Source of the DNA: Actinotignum schaalii_C
GTDB taxonomy: Bacteria; Actinomycetota; Actinomycetes; Actinomycetales; Actinomycetaceae
Length of the DNA stretch: 42,683 nucleotides
Direction of reading: 5' to 3'
Assembly: GCF_034119425.1 (NCBI RefSeq)
Contig: NZ_JAWUEL010000019.1
Location: forward strand, 1 to 42,683
The position numbers and the translations under genes were made by a program. Positions within the stretch are counted from its first letter, which is position 1, and every line of letters starts with the position of its first letter. This document shows, piece by piece, positions 33,356-42,589 of the stretch. The notes beneath the pieces are model-generated. The model was not told the origin of the DNA, ran no database searches, and was given only the letters and a program-made list of their open reading frames with translations.

Positions 33356-34537
33356 ATGGCGTTCGATTCCACTATCGTCATTGTCGGCGGTGCTCGCATT
33401 CCCACGGGCAAGTTCCGCGGCTACTACGCGAATACTCCCGCGCATCAATTGGGTGCGGCGGCAGCACGCGCCGCCGCGGAGCGCGCGGGTATCTCCATGG
33501 CGGATGTGGATGATTTCGTGGTGGGCTGCGTGGGCCAGACCGGTGCTGATGCCTATATTTCCCGCCGTATCGCCCTGGCCGCCGGGGCACGCGCCTCCTC
33601 CACTGCCCTGACCGTCAACCGGGTGTGTGGCTCCGGGGTGCAGGCTCTGGCCAGCGCGGCGAGCGCGCTGCGCTCCGGGGACGCGCGCATCGTTATGGCC
33701 GGCGGTGCGGAAAATATGACGCGCCAGCCGGTGATGGATTTTTCGCGAGCCGGTCACCTCGACGGGCCGAAGCACGTGGACGGCACTTTTTCACTGATTT
33801 CTGATCCGTTCTCAGGCCGGCCCATGGGCTGGACCGCGGAGCGGGTCGCGGAAAAATTCGGTATTTCACGCGCCGAGCAAGATGCTTTTGCGGCCCAGTC
33901 CCAAGCCCGTGCCCAGGCCGCCATCACAGCCGGGACTTTTGATAAGGAGCGGGTTCCTTTCACGATTGATGCCGGGGAGCCCACTGAGCGCGTCGTCGTT
34001 GCTGAAGAGTATCCGCGCACGGGGGTGACGGTCGAAACGCTCAGCCACCTTTCTCCTGTTTTTGCCGCGCACGGTACCGTGACGGCCGGTAATTCTTCCG
34101 GGATTAACGACGGCGCAGCCATGCTTGTCCTCATGCGGGAAGAGGATGCGATTGCGGCGGGTGTAGATATTCTGGGTGAGCTGGTGGATGTGGCGACCGT
34201 CGGGGTGGAACCGGAATATATGGGTTATGCCCCGCGCTTGGCTATTGAGAAAGTGCTCGAGCGCACCGGCCTGAGCCGGGCGGATATTGGCTGGGTGGAA
34301 CTCAATGAGGCTTTTGCTTCCCAGGCGATTGCGGTAATTCGCGACGCGGAGCTGGATCCGGAGATTGTCAATCCGCTGGGCGGGGCGATTGCGTTAGGCC
34401 ACCCGGTGGGCGCTTCGGGAGCGATTATTTCTCTGCGTGCCCTTCTCAATCAGCGCGAACGCGGGATCGAGCACTCGCTTGTGACGCTGTGCATCGGCGG
34501 CGGGCAGGGCATCGCCGCGATTATTCGCGCCCGCTAA
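33356..34537 (+). CDS. Acetyl-CoA C-acetyltransferase (thiolase)
   Basis: A 393-residue thiolase that condenses two acetyl-CoA or cleaves 3-ketoacyl-CoA. The nucleophile Cys91 is in NRVCGSGVQAL, His349 in GHPVGASGA, and the second Cys379 in LCIGGGQG; all three are intact. Length is typical. GGAGG lies just before the ATG. It stands alone, divergent from leuB and convergent with the UPF0210 gene, so its pathway (fatty-acid or acetoacetyl-CoA metabolism) cannot be told from the context. Confidence 0.94.
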   Translation: MAFDSTIVIVGGARIPTGKFRGYYANTPAHQLGAAAARAAAERAGISMADVDDFVVGCVGQTGADAYISRRIALAAGARASSTALTVNRVCGSGVQALASAASALRSGDARIVMAGGAENMTRQPVMDFSRAGHLDGPKHVDGTFSLISDPFSGRPMGWTAERVAEKFGISRAEQDAFAAQSQARAQAAITAGTFDKERVPFTIDAGEPTERVVVAEEYPRTGVTVETLSHLSPVFAAHGTVTAGNSSGINDGAAMLVLMREEDAIAAGVDILGELVDVATVGVEPEYMGYAPRLAIEKVLERTGLSRADIGWVELNEAFASQAIAVIRDAELDPEIVNPLGGAIALGHPVGASGAIISLRALLNQRERGIEHSLVTLCIGGGQGIAAIIRAR

Positions 34538-34596
34538 CCGCTGCCCGCCCCGCCCGGCCCGGCCCCTGCCCTTACGCCGGGTACCACCGCGGGTGC

Positions 34597-35964
34597 CTAG
34601 TTTTTGAAAGCGTGCACCGGCGCCGGGATGGTACCCCCGCGGGAGATGAAGGCCGCGCTGGAGTACGGGCTTACCGGCATTACCGGCGCGCTGCCGAGCA
34701 GACCACCGAATTCCACGGTATCTCCTTCGCTCAAGCCGGTAGCGGGGATGACCCGCACAGCGGTGGTCTTGGAGTTCATAATGCCGATAGCCGCTTCATC
34801 GGCGATCATGCCGGCGATGGTGGCGGCCGGGGTATCCCCGGGCACCGCGATCATGTCCAGGCCCACCGAGCAAATGGCGGTCATGGCTTCGAGTTTAGCC
34901 AGGCTAATAGCGCCGAGCCGCGCGGCTTCGATCATGCCTTCGTCTTCGGAGACCGGGATGAAGGAACCGGAGAGCCCACCCACGTGCGAGCATGCCATGA
35001 GCCCACCCTTCTTCACCGCATCATTGAGAAGAGCGAGGGCCGCCGTAGTGCCGTGGGCACCCACGCGTTCCAGGCCCATGGCTTCCAGGGCGCGTGCCAC
35101 CGAATCACCCACTTCCGGCGTGGGAGCCAAAGAAAGATCAACAACCCCGAAAGGCACCCCGAGGCGCTGCGCGGCAAGCTGACCGACCAATTCGCCCATA
35201 CGGGTGATTTTAAAAGCGCTGCGCTTGATTTCTTCCGCGAGTTCATCGAAGGATGCACCCTCTGCGGCAGTAATCGCCCGGGTAATAACACCCGGCCCGG
35301 ATACCCCTACGGAAACCACGCAATCGGGCATTTCTACCCCGTGGAAAGCCCCGGCCATAAAGGGGTTATCCCCCACCGAGTTAGCAAAAACGACCAGCCG
35401 AGCAGCCCCGGAGCCTTTATCCGTGCGGGCGGCGAGCTCACAGATGGTCTCCCCCATGCGCGCCACCGCGCTCATATTAATTCCGGCGCGCGAGGTTCCG
35501 ATATTGACGGAGGAGCACACCACCGATGTGGCGGCCAGCGCGGCGGGAATGGAATCGATAAGCGCCTCATCCGCGCGTGTCATGCCTTTTTCCACCAGGG
35601 CGGAGAACCCACCCACGAAATCCACGCCAATTTCCCGGGCGCATTCATCGAGCATAACCGCCCACGGGGTGAGGTCCTTTTCCCCGCTTGCCGCGGCCAC
35701 CAGGGCAATCGGAGTCACGGAAATGCGCTTATTAATAATGGGGATACCCAGTTCAGCTTCAATTTCCTGCGCCACGGGCACCAGGCGCGCGGCCCGCTCC
35801 ATAATGCGGGCGCGGGCCCGTTTCCGCGCGCGCTCGCCATCCGAATCCGCACAGTCCAGCAGGGAAATCCCCATGGTGACAGTACGGATATCGAGGCGAT
35901 CCTCGCGGATCATCGCGAGGGTTTCCAGAATATTTTGGGCAGTGGGCTCACTGCTGGCATACAT
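34597..35964 (-). CDS. UPF0210 (PFL-family) protein, function unknown
   Basis: A 455-residue protein of the conserved UPF0210/DUF711 family, whose reaction is not known; structures of relatives have a fold related to pyruvate formate-lyase. The start at 35964 (MYASSEPTAQNILETLAMI) gives the usual family length of about 450; the longer open frame adds repetitive sequence. Conserved segments are RTVTMGISLLDCAD near the N-terminus, VSVGVSGPGVI and SFIPVSEDEGMI. In many bacteria it is next to an ACT-domain gene, as here, which points to a shared amino-acid-sensing role. A ribosome site GGGAG precedes the start. Confidence 0.9.
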   Translation of the reverse strand: MYASSEPTAQNILETLAMIREDRLDIRTVTMGISLLDCADSDGERARKRARARIMERAARLVPVAQEIEAELGIPIINKRISVTPIALVAAASGEKDLTPWAVMLDECAREIGVDFVGGFSALVEKGMTRADEALIDSIPAALAATSVVCSSVNIGTSRAGINMSAVARMGETICELAARTDKGSGAARLVVFANSVGDNPFMAGAFHGVEMPDCVVSVGVSGPGVITRAITAAEGASFDELAEEIKRSAFKITRMGELVGQLAAQRLGVPFGVVDLSLAPTPEVGDSVARALEAMGLERVGAHGTTAALALLNDAVKKGGLMACSHVGGLSGSFIPVSEDEGMIEAARLGAISLAKLEAMTAICSVGLDMIAVPGDTPAATIAGMIADEAAIGIMNSKTTAVRVIPATGLSEGDTVEFGGLLGSAPVMPVSPYSSAAFISRGGTIPAPVHAFKN

Positions 35965-36088
35965 AGGTATTCTCCCGTTCCTGTACGCAGTCTCGCTTCT
36001 GTGCGTAGTTCCCGTGCACGTTGCCGTGCCGGTTCCTGTGCGCCGGCCGGCGTGATACGCACCGGGCCAGCCTATACACCGAACCGGG

Positions 36089-36355
36089 CTATACGCGATG
36101 CATGGCGCGGAAAATGGAATCCGCCTGCACGTGGATCTCGAGTGCTTCAGCGGCACCCAGCTCCGCCATGGCCTGCTGCACCTGGGTGATGGAGCTACCC
36201 TCCGGGAGCGCCACTTCGAGGATCATGGTGAAGTACTCATCCATGAGGGTCTGCGTAACGTTGATGATATTCACCCCGAGGCGAGCGAGTTCAGCGGAGA
36301 CGGCCGCGATAATCCCGGTGCGATCCACGCCGGTCACAGTCATAATGGCTTTCAT
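36089..36355 (-). CDS. ACT-domain protein (UPF0237)
   Basis: An 88-residue protein made of a single ACT domain, the amino-acid-binding module of metabolic regulators. MTVTGVDRTGIIAAVSAELARLGVNIINV is the typical first strand-helix with the Gly that lines the ligand site. It lies 124 bases upstream of the UPF0210 gene on the same strand, an arrangement conserved across many bacteria, so the two probably work together. Ligand and output are unknown. The intergenic part holds repeats of a CGCACAGGAAC-like word. Confidence 0.92.
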   Translation of the reverse strand: MKAIMTVTGVDRTGIIAAVSAELARLGVNIINVTQTLMDEYFTMILEVALPEGSSITQVQQAMAELGAAEALEIHVQADSIFRAMHRV

Positions 36356-36435
36356 GGCCTCTATTGTGCCACGCCGCTACGACAGTTTTTCGCCCGCTTC
36401 GGCCTGCGCACGCCGCAGCCTGCACTATCGCCGAC

Positions 36436-37251
36436 CTACTTTAGCGGCGCGAGGAACTGGTCCAAGTTGCCGTTATTCGGGTCGCTCACCAGCTTTTCAT
36501 CAATAACAACGGCGGGAATGTACTTCATTCCGTCAGCGAGGAATTGTTCACGCAGTTGCTTGAGGAGGGGAAGGTACTCATCACCGGCCAACGTGGCACG
36601 CAAGCTCTCCAGCTGCGCGTTATCCAGACCCACCCGGGTAGCAAATTCTTCGATAAGAGCCGGGTCAGGTTGCTGGCGTTCAGCCCGATCCACGTGCTTG
36701 ACCACCGGGATCGAGCCTTCTTTGTAGAGCAGCTCGTGGAAATCGAGGTATTTATCCGGGGCGTTCACCGCAAACCACACTTCGGCCTGCTCACCCTTGA
36801 CACTGTAGGGCGATTCTTCGAAGCGCATATTCGGGTGGTAGACCAGGGTGATTTTCCCGGCTTTCGCCATGTGGATGAGTTCTTCACCGTGGTCGCGTAC
36901 CAGGTCATTGCACCAGGGGCACCAATAATCGGAATACACCCGCACCACCGGCTTGCCTTCATTGACACTTCCGGCCACCCCATCAGACCCGATAGAAATA
37001 CCACCCCATTGATCAAGAGGCGCGGGAATTTTCTCCGTGACCACATTGGCTCCGCGTTGGATAGGAACCAGATGAGCGGGCTCTTTACTCGCGCTCGGAG
37101 TCGCGCTGGCGGTGGGCCCGCTGGGCGCCGTCGTACTATCGGTGGTCGCGGCCACGGTAGGTTTCACCCCCGGTGCATCGGACGTATCGGTGCAGGCGGC
37201 AAGGCCGAAGGCCAGTACCCCGAGGAAAGCAAAAGCGGAACGACGACGCAT
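36436..37251 (-). CDS. DsbA-family thioredoxin-fold lipoprotein
   Basis: A 271-residue extracytoplasmic thiol oxidoreductase. The signal peptide ends in lipobox LAAC (Cys20). A Thr/Ser/Ala-rich linker spans about 22-58. The catalytic CPWC is at 111-114 in YSDYWCPWCNDL, with the cis-Pro segment near KYIPAVVIDEK at the C-terminal side, and a helical insert between. It should form or rearrange disulfides in exported proteins. It lies downstream of the ilvBNC operon but is separated from it by a terminator. Confidence 0.9.
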   Translation of the reverse strand: MRRRSAFAFLGVLAFGLAACTDTSDAPGVKPTVAATTDSTTAPSGPTASATPSASKEPAHLVPIQRGANVVTEKIPAPLDQWGGISIGSDGVAGSVNEGKPVVRVYSDYWCPWCNDLVRDHGEELIHMAKAGKITLVYHPNMRFEESPYSVKGEQAEVWFAVNAPDKYLDFHELLYKEGSIPVVKHVDRAERQQPDPALIEEFATRVGLDNAQLESLRATLAGDEYLPLLKQLREQFLADGMKYIPAVVIDEKLVSDPNNGNLDQFLAPLK

Positions 37252-37287
37252 CTGCGGCCTTTCTCACAGTAGAACTCAGCTCGTACA

Positions 37288-37328
37288 AACCGGCCCACCC
37301 GCGGTACCTTGCCGCGAGCGGGCCGGTT
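37288..37328 (-). terminator. Terminator after ilvC
   Basis: AACCGGCCC (37288-37296) pairs with GGGCCGGTT (37320-37328), and inner CGCGG/CCGCG extend the stem. On the minus strand TTTG follows, a weak U-tail. It lies between ilvC and the DsbA-like gene. Confidence 0.6.
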
Positions 37329-37377
37329 AACTGGCGCTCATCCTAGCCGCCCCACCTGGGAACGGCAACAGCCGCGC

Positions 37378-38406
37378 TTAGCGGGCGGTCTGTCCGTCGG
37401 TGTAATCGGCATCCACATCGGTATTCCACGCGAACATGGACCGCACCTCACGCCCGGTGGCCTCCAGCGGGTGGCTTTCATGTTCGGCGCGCAGCTTCTT
37501 GAATTCGGGGGCGCCGGCATCCTGGTCGTCGATGAAGCGCTTGGCGAAGGAACCGTTCTGGATATCGGCCAGCACTTCCTTCATATGCTCCTTGACGTCC
37601 GGGGTGATAACGCGCGGTCCGGATACATAATCACCGTATTCGGCCGTATCCGAGCAGGACCAGCGCTGCTTGGTCAACCCGCCTTCGTTAATGAGATCCA
37701 CGATGAGCTTGAGTTCGTGACACACCTCGAAGTAGGCCATTTCCGGCTGGTATCCCGCTTCCACCAGGGTCTCGAAACCGTAGGTGATGAGTTGGGAAAC
37801 CCCGCCGCACAGCACGGTCTGCTCACCGAAGAGGTCCGTTTCGGTCTCTTCCTTGAACGTGGTCTTAATGGCGCCGGCGCGGGTACCGCCAATCGCCGCG
37901 GCGTAGGACAGCGCCACATCCCAGGCCTGCCCGGAGGCATCCTGTTCCACGCAAACGAGCACCGGAACCCCGCGACCGTCTTCGTACTGGCGGCGCACCG
38001 TATGCCCCGGGCCCTTCGGCGCCACCATGCACACATCGTGGCCGGCAGCCGGCTTGATATAACCGTAGTGAATATTGAAACCGTGGGCGAAGAACACCGC
38101 GGCGTCGGGCTTGAGATTCGGTTCGATTTCCGCGGCCCACAGCCCGCGCTGGGTCTGGTCCGGCACCAGAATCATAACGACGTCGGCATCCTTGGTGGCA
38201 TCGGCCACGGAACGCACCGTCAGGCCCTGCTCCTGCGCTTTCGCCACGGAACTCGAGCCTTCACGCAGACCCACCACCACGTCCACACCGGAGTCGCGCA
38301 GGTTGAGCGCGTGGGCGTGCCCCTGCGAACCGTAGCCAATAATGGCAACCTTCTTCGATTGGATGAGGGACAGATCGGCATCGGCATCATGGAAGATTTC
38401 TGCCAT
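37378..38406 (-). CDS. ilvC: Ketol-acid reductoisomerase (NADP+)
   Basis: A 342-residue class I enzyme that isomerises and reduces acetolactate or acetohydroxybutyrate in valine, isoleucine and leucine synthesis. The Rossmann motif is IIGYGSQGHAHALNLRDSG, and the cofactor loop GLREGSSS carries the serines that bind the NADPH phosphate. The C-terminal knotted domain holds the metal-binding acidic residues. AAGGAG precedes the ATG. It is the last gene of the ilvB-ilvN-ilvC operon, after a 144-base gap that contains no gene but a GC-rich hairpin (CGGGGTCAGGCCCCG). Confidence 0.97.
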   Translation of the reverse strand: MAEIFHDADADLSLIQSKKVAIIGYGSQGHAHALNLRDSGVDVVVGLREGSSSVAKAQEQGLTVRSVADATKDADVVMILVPDQTQRGLWAAEIEPNLKPDAAVFFAHGFNIHYGYIKPAAGHDVCMVAPKGPGHTVRRQYEDGRGVPVLVCVEQDASGQAWDVALSYAAAIGGTRAGAIKTTFKEETETDLFGEQTVLCGGVSQLITYGFETLVEAGYQPEMAYFEVCHELKLIVDLINEGGLTKQRWSCSDTAEYGDYVSGPRVITPDVKEHMKEVLADIQNGSFAKRFIDDQDAGAPEFKKLRAEHESHPLEATGREVRSMFAWNTDVDADYTDGQTAR

Positions 38407-38550
38407 GTTTTTCTCCTTTTTGTTGGGTCGGGGTCAGGCCCCGCGGTTACGGTTTTTCGGTTTCGGTTTCGTTGCGGTGACGGCACCGCGTTGCGGGCAG
38501 GGCCGTATTAAGTACGACGACGCCGCCAGCTGGCCGCGCGCCGCTCTGGC

Positions 38551-39114
38551 TTAGATGCGCCCGCGGGCGAGCGCTTCCGGGAAGTCCCCCGGGTCACCCG
38601 CCATATCGGCGGTAACCCGTTCGGAGAGCGAATGCGCCCCGCGCCCGAGCGCCACGGTTCCCGACTGCACAATTTCCCGAATCCCATAGGGTTCCAGGGC
38701 GGCAAGCAGGGCTCCGATCTTGCGGTCGGACCCGGTAGCTTCAATGGTGACAGCATCCGGCACCACGTCCACCACATGGGCGCGGAAAAGGTCCACCGCC
38801 TGCACCACGTGAGCGCGGGTCGTATCATCAGCGCCGACTTTAATGAGGACGAGGCGGCGCAGTACCGCTTCCTCACTGTCCAATTCCACGATTTTGATGA
38901 CATTGACCAGCTTATTGAGCTGTTTGGCCACCTGTTCGAGGGGTTGTACCGCGGCGTCGACCACCACGGTAATACGCGAGAGCGCCGGGTTTTCCGTTTC
39001 TCCCACGGCAAGCGAATGAATATTAAAGGCGCGGCGGGCGAAGAGCCCGGCCACCCGCGTGAGCACTCCGGGTTTATTCTCCACCAGTACGGAGAGCGTG
39101 TGGCGCTGCGGCAT
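38551..39114 (-). CDS. ilvN: Acetolactate synthase small (regulatory) subunit
   Basis: A 187-residue subunit with an N-terminal ACT domain (HTLSVLVENKPGVLTRVAGL, about residues 4-80) that binds valine for feedback inhibition, and a C-terminal ferredoxin-like domain (about 90-160). The sequence FARRAFNIHSLAVGETE is diagnostic for IlvN/IlvH. It follows ilvB after 46 bases on the same strand. The length is slightly above the usual 160-170 because of a charged C-terminal tail. Confidence 0.95.
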   Translation of the reverse strand: MPQRHTLSVLVENKPGVLTRVAGLFARRAFNIHSLAVGETENPALSRITVVVDAAVQPLEQVAKQLNKLVNVIKIVELDSEEAVLRRLVLIKVGADDTTRAHVVQAVDLFRAHVVDVVPDAVTIEATGSDRKIGALLAALEPYGIREIVQSGTVALGRGAHSLSERVTADMAGDPGDFPEALARGRI

Positions 39115-39160
39115 TGTTATCCTTCCTTTCGTGGCGGCTCGAGCGGCTGTAATCCGCTAC

Positions 39161-40993
39161 TCACGCGAAGTTCTCATCCACTTCGGGGCGCAGCCCCTTG
39201 GCGTACATAATCTCATCATTGGATACCCCGGCGGCGACCATCGGCCACACTTCCGCATCCGGAGAGGTAATGAAGTCGATAACGACGGGCCTGTCATTTA
39301 TCTCCATAGCGCGCCGAATGGCGGTATCGACGTCGTCCTTCTTCTCCACGCGCCAGGCCGCGCAATCATAGGCCTCGGCAAGTTTGACGAAATCGGGAAC
39401 GCGACGGGTGTTATTCCCGGTTTCCAGATCGGTGAAGGAATAGCGACCTTCGTAGAACAGAGTTTGCCACTGGCGCACCATCCCCAGCGAGGAGTTATTA
39501 ATAACGGCCACTTTGATATTGATGTTATTGAGACGGCAGGTAGCCAATTCCTGATTGGTCATCTGGAAGGAGCCGTCGCCGTCAATCACCCACACGGTGC
39601 GCTCGGGCTGGCCGACTTTCGCGCCCATACCTGCCGGAATGCCGTAGCCCATGGTGCCCGCGCCCCCGGAGGAAAGCCAGCGGTGCGGATGCTCGAAACG
39701 CAGGAATTGCGAGGCCCACATTTGGTGCTGCCCCACCCCGGTCACCCAGATAGTGTCCTCACTTCCCGCCACCGCGCCCAGGCGTTCGATGACGTACTGC
39801 GGGGAGACGAGGCCATCATCCGTGGGGGTGTAGCCAGCCGGATAGGTTTCCCGCAGGCGGTTGAGGTAGCCCCACCACGGTTCCAGATTCGCTTCCCCGT
39901 ACTGCTCGCGAGCTGCACGCACCTGCGCGAGGAGGGCGGGAACAGATTGAGCCAAATCCCCGATAATCGCCACGTCCGCGGTGCGATTCTTGGACACTTC
40001 CGCCGGGTCGATATCAAGGTGGATAACTTTCGCCTGCGGCGCGAAACCGTCAAGCGCCCCGGTTACGCGATCATCGAAACGCGCGCCCAGCGCCACGATG
40101 AGATCGCTGCGTTGGAGCGCCCCCACCGCGGGAACGGTACCGTGCATACCCGGCATCCCCAGGTTGTGGGGGTGGGAATCAGGTACGGTGCCGCGGGCGG
40201 GCAGGGTGGTGACCACCGGGGCACCGGTGAGCTCGCTCAGCTCCGTGACCTCGCGGGAAACCCGGGCACGCACCGCCCCACCCCCAACGTAGAGCACGGG
40301 CCGGCTGGCAGTGGCAATAAGTTGGGCGGCCTCGCGTACCGCCGCGGGATCCGGCTCGCCGGCCGGGCGGTATCCGGGCAGGTCCAAGCGCGGGGGCCAC
40401 ACGAATTCTGTTTCTTGGTTCTGCGCGGATTTCGCGATGTCCACGAGGACGGGGCCGGGGCGTCCGCTCGCCGCGAGGTAAAAGGCTTCGGCCAGGCGTG
40501 CCGGAATATCATCGGCGTCGGTTACAAGGAAAGAATGCTTGACCATGGGCATGGTGGCACCCACGATATCGGCTTCCTGGAAGGCATCGGTTCCGATGGC
40601 CGCGGCCCCCACCTGCCCGGTGATCGCCACCAGCGGGACGGAATCCATATTGGCATCGAGCAGCGGGGTGACGAGGTTCGTTGCCCCCGGCCCGGAGGTC
40701 GCCATAACAACACCTACGCGCCCCGTGGCCAGCGCATAGCCTTCAGCCGCATGGCCCCCACCCTGTTCGTGACGCACCAGGATATGACGGGGTGACTTGC
40801 TATCGTACATCGGGTCATAGGTGGGCAAAATGGCTCCGCCGGGCAGCCCGAAGACAATATCAACACCGAGTTCCGCTAGGGTGCGGACGATGGCGCGGGC
40901 GCCGTCCATTTTTTCGCGGATCTCACCGGGATGGTCCCGATGGGACGCGGCCGACGCGCCCATCGCGGATGCATTCATCTCGGATGCGGCCAT
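39161..40993 (-). CDS. ilvB: Acetolactate synthase large (catalytic) subunit
   Basis: A 610-residue thiamine-diphosphate enzyme, the first common step of branched-chain amino-acid synthesis. FGLPGGAILPTYDPM and the catalytic glutamate in RHEQGGGHAAEGYA are present. The central FAD-binding domain follows, and the ThDP motif is GDGSFQMTNQELATCRLNN. The ATG at 40993 is chosen because AAGGAGG precedes it; the upstream extension to 41044 is rejected. It is the first structural gene of the operon, preceded by a leader peptide and attenuator. Confidence 0.97.
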   Translation of the reverse strand: MAASEMNASAMGASAASHRDHPGEIREKMDGARAIVRTLAELGVDIVFGLPGGAILPTYDPMYDSKSPRHILVRHEQGGGHAAEGYALATGRVGVVMATSGPGATNLVTPLLDANMDSVPLVAITGQVGAAAIGTDAFQEADIVGATMPMVKHSFLVTDADDIPARLAEAFYLAASGRPGPVLVDIAKSAQNQETEFVWPPRLDLPGYRPAGEPDPAAVREAAQLIATASRPVLYVGGGAVRARVSREVTELSELTGAPVVTTLPARGTVPDSHPHNLGMPGMHGTVPAVGALQRSDLIVALGARFDDRVTGALDGFAPQAKVIHLDIDPAEVSKNRTADVAIIGDLAQSVPALLAQVRAAREQYGEANLEPWWGYLNRLRETYPAGYTPTDDGLVSPQYVIERLGAVAGSEDTIWVTGVGQHQMWASQFLRFEHPHRWLSSGGAGTMGYGIPAGMGAKVGQPERTVWVIDGDGSFQMTNQELATCRLNNINIKVAVINNSSLGMVRQWQTLFYEGRYSFTDLETGNNTRRVPDFVKLAEAYDCAAWRVEKKDDVDTAIRRAMEINDRPVVIDFITSPDAEVWPMVAAGVSNDEIMYAKGLRPEVDENFA

Positions 40994-41081
40994 GGTTCCT
41001 CCTTCAACCTGATTCACCTGGTTCTTCGGGCCTGTTCTCCTCAAATAACAAGCGGGGTGGCAAGCTGTGGCGGTTGGCGCA

Positions 41082-41129
41082 TAAAAAATCCCCTCACGTG
41101 AGGGGAGCGCGCAACCGGTGGTGCGCGCT
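41082..41129 (-). terminator. Attenuator of the ilvBNC operon
   Basis: On the minus strand a first hairpin AGCGCGC/GCGCGCT (41129-41106) is followed by the terminator TCCCCTCAC/GTGAGGGGA (41106-41089) with a run of six Ts. The end of the leader-peptide gene (GTGAGG, 41136-41131) can also pair with CCTCAC of the terminator stem, giving a rival structure. Such competing stems are the basis of ribosome-mediated attenuation. Confidence 0.88.
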
Positions 41130-41163
41130 ACCTCACTACGATAATAAGAAGAATCTGAGCCAT
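41128..41163 (-). CDS. Leader peptide of the ilvBNC operon
   Basis: An 11-residue open frame, MAQILLIIVVR, stopping with TAG. Seven consecutive branched-chain residues (Ile, Leu, Leu, Ile, Ile, Val, Val) make it a clear sensor of charged tRNA-Ile, -Leu and -Val. It ends just before the attenuator hairpins. When these tRNAs are scarce the ribosome should stall and let the operon be read. It is too short for most gene finders. Confidence 0.9.
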   Translation of the reverse strand: MAQILLIIVVR

Positions 41164-41287
41164 GCCCTTCAGACTACCGGAGCGGGCTCCACAAACACTA
41201 AAAAGATCAATCTGTCTCACATCGTGGATTTTGGTTTCATTGTTCGGACAGTTTTCCGGAGTGTTTCGGGAAGCGTACCCTGGACGC

Positions 41288-42589
41288 GTGACGTTTTCGC
41301 ACCGGCCTCCTGCGCCGCAGCACCCTAGCCACCTGCGCTACGCCGCGCGCGCGGTGCTGCGCGCCGGCCTCCTGCTGCTCGCCAGCGGCGCCTCCGCCTA
41401 CCGAGTGAAACATTCCATGGAACGCACCGCCCACGCCCTGGGAATTCGTACCACCCACGCCCAGGTATCCTTCACCGAAATCACAGTCACCTGCTACGGC
41501 TACGGGGATGTGTGCACTCTCACCGGAGAGCAGCGCGCCCTCGGGGTGAACGCCGCCCGTATTGACGCGCTTATTGCTGCCATTGCTACCCTTCCGGATG
41601 GCTCGACTCCCACGCAGGTGACAAACACGCTCGACGATGCGATCACGCGAGCGCGCACCTACCCGGCATGGTTGCTCGCCCTGGTATCCGGGGTGGCCTG
41701 CGCCTGTTTCTGTTTCCTCAACCGGGGCGGGGTGGTGGAATGCTCCGCGGTCTTCTTCGCGGCGAGCGCGGGGCAGGCGGTGCGCGGCTGGTTAGCCCGC
41801 CGCCTCGTTAACCACTTCGGGATTTGGTTCCTGGTAGGAGCGCTAGCCGCGGTACTGTATCTGGCCACGGTTGGGGTGGCCGAAGCGGCGTGGCATATCG
41901 CGGTGGTGCACGAAGCCGGGGTGGTGTCTGCACTCCTTTTTCTTATTCCCGGTTTCCCGCTGGTCACCGCAATGCTCGATACTATTCGCGCTGATTTTTC
42001 CGCCGGCCTGACCCGCGGAGCCTATGTCACCATGCTCATGCTGGCCGCCGGGATGGCGGTGTGGGTGGTCACTGTCCTCTTCGATACCGATATTGCCCCG
42101 CACGCCGCTTACGTGATCCCCGAACCGTGGTTGGCCTTGGCGCGCGGCGCCGCAACCTTCGTGGCCTCCTACGGTTTCGCCATGCTCTTTACCGCGGAGC
42201 AGGGCGCGGCGCTGCTGGCCGGCGCTATCGGCGCGATTGTCAACGCCGCGCGCCTCAGCGCCCAGGATGCCGGCTTCTATAATGTGGCCGCGGTTTTCCT
42301 CGCGGCCCTGGGCGCCGGGGTACTCGCCCATCTGCTCACTCGCCGCACCCGATTTTCCCGGGTCTCGCTGAGCGTCCCGGCTGTCGTCGTCATGATTCCC
42401 GGAGTGGTATTTTTCCGCGGCCTGCACGCCATTAATGCCGGGCAGATTGCCCAGGCCGCCGGCGCGCTCACGAATGTGGTTCTGGTGATTTGCGCGGTGG
42501 GTGCCGGGGTGGCCGCCGCGCGCATGATCACGGACCGGCACTGGCTTATGGAGCCGCCCCACGAGCTCAGCCCGGCCTTCGACGAGTAA
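41288..42589 (+). CDS. thrE: ThrE-family threonine/serine exporter
   Basis: A 433-residue membrane protein. The N-terminal soluble part (about 1-110) with LLASGASAYRVKHSMERTAHALG is the DUF1212/ThrE domain found in amino-acid exporters of Corynebacterium. About ten helices follow, with a second ThrE_2 half (about 290-425) including VVMIPGVVFFRGLHA. It should export threonine or serine across the cytoplasmic membrane. The GTG at 41288 is preferred: TACCCT lies about 7 bases before it, so the mRNA may be leaderless. The longer frame back to 41162 would overlap the ilvB leader-peptide region on the other strand and is less likely. Confidence 0.86.
   Translation: MTFSHRPPAPQHPSHLRYAARAVLRAGLLLLASGASAYRVKHSMERTAHALGIRTTHAQVSFTEITVTCYGYGDVCTLTGEQRALGVNAARIDALIAAIATLPDGSTPTQVTNTLDDAITRARTYPAWLLALVSGVACACFCFLNRGGVVECSAVFFAASAGQAVRGWLARRLVNHFGIWFLVGALAAVLYLATVGVAEAAWHIAVVHEAGVVSALLFLIPGFPLVTAMLDTIRADFSAGLTRGAYVTMLMLAAGMAVWVVTVLFDTDIAPHAAYVIPEPWLALARGAATFVASYGFAMLFTAEQGAALLAGAIGAIVNAARLSAQDAGFYNVAAVFLAALGAGVLAHLLTRRTRFSRVSLSVPAVVVMIPGVVFFRGLHAINAGQIAQAAGALTNVVLVICAVGAGVAAARMITDRHWLMEPPHELSPAFDE

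Noticed and set aside
34489..36189. Plus-strand open frame of 566 codons opposite the UPF0210 gene
   Set aside because: It is an antisense shadow; the minus strand carries a conserved family of the correct length.
39059..40795. Plus-strand open frame of 578 codons opposite ilvB
   Set aside because: It is an antisense shadow of the well-supported ilvB gene.
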